Assembly: GCF_002849715.1 (NCBI RefSeq)
Contig: NZ_CP018863.1
Location: 1,922,001-1,986,000, forward strand
Length of the DNA stretch: 64,000 bases
Direction of reading: 5' to 3'
Source: Arthrobacter crystallopoietes
GTDB taxonomy: Bacteria; Actinomycetota; Actinomycetes; Actinomycetales; Micrococcaceae
Position numbers and translations under genes: made by a program. The notes beneath the pieces are model-generated. The model saw nothing but the letters and a program-made list of their open reading frames with translations. It searched no databases and was not told where the DNA came from. The stretch's first letter is position 1, and each line of letters opens with the position of its first letter. Shown here in pieces: positions 58,606 to 64,000 of this stretch.

Positions 58606-59451
58606 ATGACTCACCAAGCAACGCCACTAGCCGCATCGGGACAGCAGGTCTCCGTCCCGGTGCGGGCGCGTCCGGCCCGCAGGACCTGGGGGCGGGAACT
58701 GGCCTCGCAGGTCGGCGCAGTGATCGCCGCATTGGTTCTCTGGCACATGTTTTCACTGACCGATATTGCCCAAAAGGCGGCCATGCCCGCACCCCTGGAG
58801 AGTTTCGTACGCTTCGCCGAACTGCTCGTTACGGCCTCCTTCTGGACCACCATCGGCTCGACACTGTTCAGTTGGTCGGTAGCGTTGCTGCTCAGCCTGG
58901 TCATCGGCATTCCGTTGGGGATGCTGATCGGCCGGTCCCGGCGGGCGGCAGACAGCGGCAAATTCCTGATTGATTTTCTGCGGACTATCCCGTCCCTAGC
59001 TATCATCCCTCTGGCCCTTCTCCTGCTGGGGCCTTCGAACGGCATGGTGGTCATGGTCGCGACGTTCACGGCCGTGTGGCCGGTCCTCATTCAGGCGATG
59101 TACTCAGCCGAGCACTCCGACCCTGTGCTGTCGCGCGTGGCACAGTCCTTCCGGCTCACGCTGGGGGACCGGATCCGCTACGTGCTGGCACCGGAGTTCC
59201 TGGCATTCTTCTGGCCGGGAGTGCGGATGGCCGTCACTGCCTCGCTGCTCGTGACGGTGGGTGCCGAACTAATCGGCGGCGCGCCCGGGATCGGACGCGC
59301 GATCCAGGATTCCCTGCTGGTCAACGAACAGGTCACGATGTTCGCCTACGTAATCGCCGCCGCGTTGATAGGCCTCGCCATCAACGCCGTCCTGATGCTC
59401 CTGCAGCGCAAGCTGCTGTGGTGGCACCCCTCTATGCGAAAGGAGCAGTGA
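58606..59451 (+). CDS. ABC transporter permease 1 (TauC/SsuC type)
   Basis: This 281-residue permease has about six membrane segments and the BPD_transp_1 features FWTTIGSTLFSWSVALLLSLVIGIPLGMLIG, LRTIPSLAIIPLALLLLGPSNGM and the cytoplasmic EAA-like loop. It follows the binding-protein gene by 25 bases with GGAGG RBS and lies 3 bases before permease 2. Confidence 0.92.
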   Translation: MTHQATPLAASGQQVSVPVRARPARRTWGRELASQVGAVIAALVLWHMFSLTDIAQKAAMPAPLESFVRFAELLVTASFWTTIGSTLFSWSVALLLSLVIGIPLGMLIGRSRRAADSGKFLIDFLRTIPSLAIIPLALLLLGPSNGMVVMVATFTAVWPVLIQAMYSAEHSDPVLSRVAQSFRLTLGDRIRYVLAPEFLAFFWPGVRMAVTASLLVTVGAELIGGAPGIGRAIQDSLLVNEQVTMFAYVIAAALIGLAINAVLMLLQRKLLWWHPSMRKEQ

Positions 59452-59454
59452 AGC

Positions 59455-60279
59455 GTGGCACTCCAATCACCACAGGCCGTGGCTGCCCGCCGTTCGCAGC
59501 GCAGGCCCTGGTGGCAATCGCTGCTCTGGCAGGCTTGGCTCCCCTTGGTCGTTCTGGCCGTCATCTGGGTGCTCAGTGCACAAAGCACCTCGTTCTACTT
59601 CCCGCCCGCCGAGGAGGTGTTCAAGAAGACGTCGCAGATATGGTTCCCGGACGGGCTGGTGACTGAACTGGGGCCAAGCCTCGCGCGCCTTGCCCTAGGC
59701 TTCGTGATTGCTGTCCTCCTAGGTATCCTCCTGGGGGTTCTGCTGGGCCTGGCGAAGCCCGCAGAGGTGGCGGTTCGGCCTCTGACGGAAACGGCGCGAG
59801 CCATACCCGGTGTGGCTCTGCTGCCCATCGCCATGATGTTCTTCGGTACCGGCGAGTCGATGAAGCTCGTGATGATCGTCTTTATCTCGATGTGGCCAAT
59901 CGTGCTCAACACCATCGAGGGAGTCAGATCCGTCGACCCGGCCCTGCGCAGCGTCATGGCCTCGTTCCGGATCACGCCGATGGACCGTTTCCGCAATGTT
60001 TACCTGCCTGCGGCGATGCCGCAGATCTTCTCCGGAGCACGTATTGCACTGGCGATCGCGGTGGCAGTCATGGTTGCCGTCGAGATGTACGGCACCCCCG
60101 GCGGCATCGGCTACTTCATCCGCAACGCGCAACAGACGTTCCGGATCGTCGACATGTGGACAGGTCTCGTCATCCTTGGCCTGTTCGGATACCTACTTAA
60201 TGTTGTCTTCCGCTTGCTGGAGGGCCGCGTCCTGCGCTGGCACAAGCGCATGGTGAAGCACGTTCAAGGAGAGTCATGA
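59455..60279 (+). CDS. ABC transporter permease 2 (TauC/SsuC type)
   Basis: A 274-residue permease (GTG start) of the same family, with LGPSLARLALGFVIAVLLGILLGVLLGLAKP and TARAIPGVALLPIAMMFFGTGESMKLVMIVFISMWPIVLNTIEGVR. The stop overlaps the ATPase start by 4 bases (ATGA). Two different permeases suggest a heterodimer. Confidence 0.92.
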   Translation: MALQSPQAVAARRSQRRPWWQSLLWQAWLPLVVLAVIWVLSAQSTSFYFPPAEEVFKKTSQIWFPDGLVTELGPSLARLALGFVIAVLLGILLGVLLGLAKPAEVAVRPLTETARAIPGVALLPIAMMFFGTGESMKLVMIVFISMWPIVLNTIEGVRSVDPALRSVMASFRITPMDRFRNVYLPAAMPQIFSGARIALAIAVAVMVAVEMYGTPGGIGYFIRNAQQTFRIVDMWTGLVILGLFGYLLNVVFRLLEGRVLRWHKRMVKHVQGES

Positions 60280-61103
60280 CCACCACCACGAATACCGATG
60301 CCCGGGGCGGACAACCGATCCTGGAGATCGATGGGTTCTCCTTCGCCTATGGGGAGACTCAGATCCTTCAGGACATCAACTTCACTGCAGCGTCCGGCGA
60401 ATTCGTCTGCATTGTCGGCCCTTCAGGCGCCGGCAAGACGACGCTGCTGCAGTGCCTCGCCGGGCTCCGTCGGCCGACGGCCGGGCAGATACGATTCAAG
60501 GGCGCCGAAATCACCAGCCCTCCAGCAGGGCTGGCCGTTGTCTTCCAGGACTACTCCCGCTCGCTGATGCCGTGGCTCAGCGCTAAAGAGAACATCGCCC
60601 TGCCGCTGAAGAGCGCGGGAATCGGGAAGCGGGAGCGCGAGGCGAAAGCAGTGGCCGCGCTTGAGGAGGTCGGCCTCGCCGCCGCCGCAGACCTGTACCC
60701 CTGGGAGCTGTCCGGGGGCATGCAGCAGCGCGTGGCGATCGCCCGCGCTTTGGCCTACGAACCCGCTCTCGTCATTATGGACGAGCCGTTTGCCTCGGTC
60801 GATGCCCAGACCCGCGCCGATCTCGAAGACCTAACACTGCGGATCAAAGAACACCGTGGAATCACCGTCATCCTGGTGACGCACGACATCGACGAGGCCG
60901 TTTACCTCTCTGACCGCGTGCTGGCCCTATCCGGGCGTCCTGCAAAGGTGGCCGACATCGTCGAGATCGACCTCGGAAGCCAGCGCGACCAGATCACGAC
61001 CAAGGAACGCCACGAGTTCGCCGGACTCCGTTCACGGCTCTACCGGCTCATCCGGCGGACCGAGCAGCAGGAAACTGTCACCCTCCTGCCCGAAGCCCAC
61101 TAG
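60276..61103 (+). CDS. ABC transporter ATP-binding protein (SsuB/TauB type)
   Basis: The 275-residue ATPase has Walker A GPSGAGKTT near residue 51, Q-loop VVFQDYSRSLMPWLS, signature LSGGMQQRVAIARAL, Walker B ALVIMDEPFASVD and switch His in LVTHDIDEAVYLSDRVLALSGRPAKV. The Q-loop and the C-terminal DIDEAVYLSDR motif are typical of nitrate/sulfonate/bicarbonate importers. It energises the two permeases before it. Confidence 0.95.
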   Translation: MTTTTNTDARGGQPILEIDGFSFAYGETQILQDINFTAASGEFVCIVGPSGAGKTTLLQCLAGLRRPTAGQIRFKGAEITSPPAGLAVVFQDYSRSLMPWLSAKENIALPLKSAGIGKREREAKAVAALEEVGLAAAADLYPWELSGGMQQRVAIARALAYEPALVIMDEPFASVDAQTRADLEDLTLRIKEHRGITVILVTHDIDEAVYLSDRVLALSGRPAKVADIVEIDLGSQRDQITTKERHEFAGLRSRLYRLIRRTEQQETVTLLPEAH

Positions 61104-61121
61104 TAACTGCGAAGGATCACC

Positions 61122-62558
61122 ATGGAAACCATTCCCACACTCATCGGCGGCAAGTTCGTTACCGCGAAGAGCGGCCAGTACATTGATTCCATCAGCCCCT
61201 CCACCGGCGAGGTCCTCGGACGCATCCCGCGCCTGGACAAGGAAGACGTCGACGCCGCCGTCGAATCCTCGGCGGAGGCCGCCAGGTCCTGGCGCAGGAC
61301 CCGCGTACAGGAACGCATCACCCTGGTCCATGCGCTGGCCGACCGACTCGAGGAACGTGGCGAGGAATTGGCGCAGTTGGATGCGAAGGACAACGGCACT
61401 CCCATCTGGGTCATGCGCCGTATTGTCACCATGGCAAGCACCTTCATGCGCTACCAAGCCAACCTCGCAACCGAGGTCCACGGCGAAACCGTCCCGGACG
61501 AGTACGACCACCTGAATCTGTCCATCCACGAGCCCTTTGGCGTCACCGCCAGAATCGTTCCCTTCAATCACCCGCTGATGAACGCCACGGTGAAGATCGC
61601 TCCTGCCCTCGTGACGGGAAATACGGTGCTGCTCAAACCGTCGGAGCACACCTCGCTCTCGACTCTGGAGCTGGCGAAGGACTTTAACGACATTTTCCCG
61701 GCCGGCGTGGTCAACGTGATCACGGGTTTCGCGAACGAGGCCGGCAACGCGATCATCGACCACCCGCAGGTGCGCCGCATCGCCTTCATTGGGGGAGCCG
61801 CAGGCGGCCGGGCAATCCAGGAGCGCGCAGCCCGGGCCGGGGTCAAGAACGTGACGCTGGAGCTCGGCGGCAAGAACCCGCTCGTGGTCTTCCCCGATGC
61901 CGATCTCGACGTGGCCGCAGAGGCCGCGGTCACGGGTATGAACTTCGGCTGGCAGGGCGAGTCTTGCGCGTCGACTTCGCGACTGATGGTCCATGAATCA
62001 ATCCATGACGAGTTCGTGGCGCGCGTGGCCGCAAAAATCGAGGCTCTCCGCCCGGGCGATCCGCTCGATGAGACCGTCGACACCGGAGCCATTGCAAGCC
62101 GTCCCCAGTTCGAGAAAGTGCTCAGCTACATCGAACTCGGTAAGAAAGAGGGCCGGCTCGTAGCCGGTGGTGGACGGGCGAATGTGGCAACCCTTGAGCA
62201 GGGCCTGTTTGTGCGGCCCACGATGTTCGACGGGATCGAACCCGGTGCACGCATCGCCCAGGAAGAAATTTTCGGTCCGGTCCTGGTGGCCATCAAGTTC
62301 AAGGACTACAACGATGCCGTCCGCATCGCCAACGGCATCGAATACGGTCTGACAGCCAGCGTGTTCACCAACGACTACGGAACAGCCCAGCGCTTCGCCC
62401 GCGACGTCGAGGCGGGCTACGTCTGGGTCAACACCGTTTCCCGCCTGTTGCCGGGCACGCCCTATGGGGGCATCAAGAACAGTGGCATTGGCCGCGAAGG
62501 CCATCTCGACGAGCTCTACTCCTTCACCACCACCAAAAACATCACCTTCAAGTTCTAG
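61122..62558 (+). CDS. Aldehyde dehydrogenase (betaine/benzaldehyde-type)
   Basis: This 478-residue enzyme has FNHPLMNATVKIAPALVTGNTVLLKPSEHTSL, catalytic Glu in VTLELGGKNP, nucleophile Cys in GWQGESCASTSRL, and TPYGGIKNSGIGREGHLDEL. Cofactor use (NAD or NADP) is not certain. It probably oxidises an aldehyde produced in the AtuA/ThDP pathway to an acid. The gene follows the ATPase by 18 bases. Confidence 0.93.
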   Translation: METIPTLIGGKFVTAKSGQYIDSISPSTGEVLGRIPRLDKEDVDAAVESSAEAARSWRRTRVQERITLVHALADRLEERGEELAQLDAKDNGTPIWVMRRIVTMASTFMRYQANLATEVHGETVPDEYDHLNLSIHEPFGVTARIVPFNHPLMNATVKIAPALVTGNTVLLKPSEHTSLSTLELAKDFNDIFPAGVVNVITGFANEAGNAIIDHPQVRRIAFIGGAAGGRAIQERAARAGVKNVTLELGGKNPLVVFPDADLDVAAEAAVTGMNFGWQGESCASTSRLMVHESIHDEFVARVAAKIEALRPGDPLDETVDTGAIASRPQFEKVLSYIELGKKEGRLVAGGGRANVATLEQGLFVRPTMFDGIEPGARIAQEEIFGPVLVAIKFKDYNDAVRIANGIEYGLTASVFTNDYGTAQRFARDVEAGYVWVNTVSRLLPGTPYGGIKNSGIGREGHLDELYSFTTTKNITFKF

Positions 62559-62589
62559 CTTCTGAGACACGTAGAAAGGGCAACACGAT

Positions 62590-63582
62590 ATGGAATACCG
62601 CGAATTCGGACGAACCGGCTGGAAAGTCTCGTCACTGATGATGGGCACGATGCAGTTCGGCGGTGACTGGGGAGACCAGGACGACAAGGACTCCGTCCGC
62701 ACGCTCCACGCAGCGCTCGACAACGGCATCAACTTCTTTGACACGGCTGACATGTACGGCTTCGGCCACGCCGAGGAAATGGTCGGTGAGGCAGTCAGGG
62801 GTAGGCGCGACAAAGTCTACATTGCCACCAAATTCGGCTATCAATGGCAGGAATACCGCGAAGAATGCGGCCGCCAGCCGCGTATCTACTCCGGCCAGTT
62901 TGTCCGTGACGCCATTGAAGGTAGCCTGCGCCGGCTCGGCACCGATTACATCGACCTCTACCAGGCCCACAATTGTCCGCCGGAGATTCTGGCATCCGAG
63001 GAGTGGTGGGCCGAGATGGGCCAGCTGGTCCAGGAAGGCAAGATCCGTTCAGTCGGCGTCACTGTAGGGCCCGGCGATTTTGGAACTCCCGACGCAATCG
63101 AGGCGGCAAAGCATCCCGAATGCGGTTCAGTGATGATCGCTTACCACCTGCTCTCGCAGAACCCGTCTCGCGTAGCCTTCCCTTTCATGAAGGACCAGGG
63201 CGTAGGAGTGATTTCGCGGGGCCCGCTGGCCATGGGCCTGCTGACCGGAGCGTACGACGAGGACACCGTCTTCGCCGAAAACGACACCCGCAAGGTCTGG
63301 CACCGTGACGACTATCTGCGCCGGCTCAACCAGGCGCGGGAGTTCGATTTCCTCGTCGAAGGTCCCGTAACCTCGAAAGCCGATGCCGCACTGCGGTTTG
63401 CACTGTCCAACCGCGACCTCTCGACGGTCCTCGTGGGAATGCAGACCCCGGAACAGGTTGAGCAGAACGTCCGCGTCGCGGAGATGGGCAGCTACGGAGT
63501 CGATCAGCTGCAGCAGATCGCCGAGCTGTACGACTCCTGGGACGAGCACGAGTCGAAGCTGCCTGACATGATCAAGAAGTAA
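62590..63582 (+). CDS. Aldo/keto reductase
   Basis: The 330-residue protein has the aldo/keto reductase catalytic tetrad in NFFDTADMYGFGHAEEM (Asp, Tyr), ATKFGYQW (Lys) and DLYQAHNCPP (His), and ends with DAALRFALSNRDLSTVLVGMQTPEQVEQNVRVAE as in AKR family 11-13 proteins. It reduces an aldehyde or ketone, or oxidises a sugar alcohol, with NADP. It closes the operon and is followed by a terminator. Confidence 0.92.
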   Translation: MEYREFGRTGWKVSSLMMGTMQFGGDWGDQDDKDSVRTLHAALDNGINFFDTADMYGFGHAEEMVGEAVRGRRDKVYIATKFGYQWQEYREECGRQPRIYSGQFVRDAIEGSLRRLGTDYIDLYQAHNCPPEILASEEWWAEMGQLVQEGKIRSVGVTVGPGDFGTPDAIEAAKHPECGSVMIAYHLLSQNPSRVAFPFMKDQGVGVISRGPLAMGLLTGAYDEDTVFAENDTRKVWHRDDYLRRLNQAREFDFLVEGPVTSKADAALRFALSNRDLSTVLVGMQTPEQVEQNVRVAEMGSYGVDQLQQIAELYDSWDEHESKLPDMIKK

Positions 63583-63593
63583 ACCAGGGATAC

Positions 63594-63637
63594 GACACCT
63601 GCTGCGGGGCCTGGGCCCCGTGGCAGGTGTCTTTCTG
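63594..63637 (+). terminator. Terminator after the aldo/keto reductase gene
   Basis: GACACCTGC and GCAGGTGTC pair around an inner GGGGC/GCCCC stem and are followed by TTTCT. It lies 12 bases after the last stop of the AtuA operon. Confidence 0.9.
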
Positions 63638-63713
63638 AAAGAATCACTCAAATAGACCACACGATGGGTGGAACAATGAGCGATGGGGCGCTCTTTGGAA
63701 AGGACAGGACGCC

Positions 63714-64000
63714 ATGGCGAATAACATCGGGCCGACGGTCGAGGACGAGGTGATGGAAGGAATCTCACCGGTTTTCCAAGACGTCATCAATCTCACCAGA
63801 ATCGGCGGACTGCTCAGCCGGCCGTTCTTCCAGACATACGCTCAGAGCTATTCTTTGACACTGAACGAATGGCGCGTGGTGGTGATGGCGCATGCCGTAC
63901 CCGGTGTGGCCGGTCAAGATGTCAGCAAGAGGACCGGGATCCATCCGATGAACGTCAGCCGTGCAGTTTCGAGTCTGCGGGACGCTGGGCGTATCACGTC
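63714..64000 (+). CDS. MarR-family transcriptional regulator (3' truncated by window edge)
   Basis: The first 95 residues are a MarR-type winged helix: LTRIGGLLSRPFFQTYAQSYSLTLNEWRVVVMAHAVPGVAGQDVSKRTGIHPMNVSRAVSSLRDAGRIT, which leads from the dimerisation helix into the recognition helix. The ATG at 63714 follows AAAGGACAGG. The wing and C-terminal helices are beyond base 64000. It may regulate the operon just upstream or genes further right. Confidence 0.88.
   Translation, partial: MANNIGPTVEDEVMEGISPVFQDVINLTRIGGLLSRPFFQTYAQSYSLTLNEWRVVVMAHAVPGVAGQDVSKRTGIHPMNVSRAVSSLRDAGRIT

Overview
The window is about 64 kb of high-GC, gene-dense DNA. Codon use, GTG and TTG starts, lipoprotein signals, an actinobacterial RNase J and many Arthrobacter-like catabolic genes point to a soil actinobacterium of the Micrococcaceae (Arthrobacter, Paenarthrobacter or a relative). 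This placement is inferred from gene content; there is no rRNA gene to confirm it. I saw no tRNA, rRNA, CRISPR array, transposase or phage gene.

Layout. 1-4380: the tail of an IclR regulator, then small stand-alone genes (GyrI-like, monooxygenase-fold, RibD/DHFR-fold, NAD(P)-binding). 4815-6509: ribonuclease J. 6589-14878: a secreted sunset-domain protein, an MFS carrier, an AraC regulator, a VOC protein, an SDR, a PfkB sugar kinase with a GH65 disaccharide phosphorylase, and an Fpg/Nei DNA glycosylase. 15465-27033: a catabolic block with a sugar-type ABC importer (binding protein, double ATPase, two permeases), an unknown small protein, two tandem zinc alcohol dehydrogenases, AraC and IclR regulators and an aldehyde dehydrogenase; it probably imports a compound and oxidises alcohol to aldehyde to acid. 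27513-32844: an AlkD-like protein, then a LacI-controlled nucleoside salvage operon (nucleoside hydrolase, MFS carrier, ribokinase) in which the hydrolase carries an in-frame stop and the kinase two frameshifts.

32898-41131: a GntR-controlled regulon of RpiB isomerase, DhaK-DhaL kinase, SDR dehydrogenase, TIM-barrel isomerase, MHS carrier and a split transketolase. This fits catabolism of a four-carbon polyol/ketose or of a branched pentose such as apiose. Matching palindromes lie in the divergent promoter and before the regulator. 41235-49817: aromatic catabolism, with two divergent 3-hydroxybenzoate-4-hydroxylase-like flavoproteins (one broken by an in-frame TAG) and an IclR / GcoA-like P450 / MHS carrier / [2Fe-2S] ferredoxin group. 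49905-52712: a DUF429 protein, a second AlkD-like protein and an orphan P450.

52797-63582 is the least understood block. A ThDP enzyme and an unusual flavin reductase fused to a GntR/FCD regulator are divergent from an AtuA-family protein (DUF1446), its small partner DUF4387, an NMT1/SsuA-type ABC importer, an aldehyde dehydrogenase and an aldo/keto reductase. The window ends inside a MarR regulator. A dispersed short motif, related to CCGCCGTCGTACTTT and often next to strong hairpins, recurs between genes across the window.
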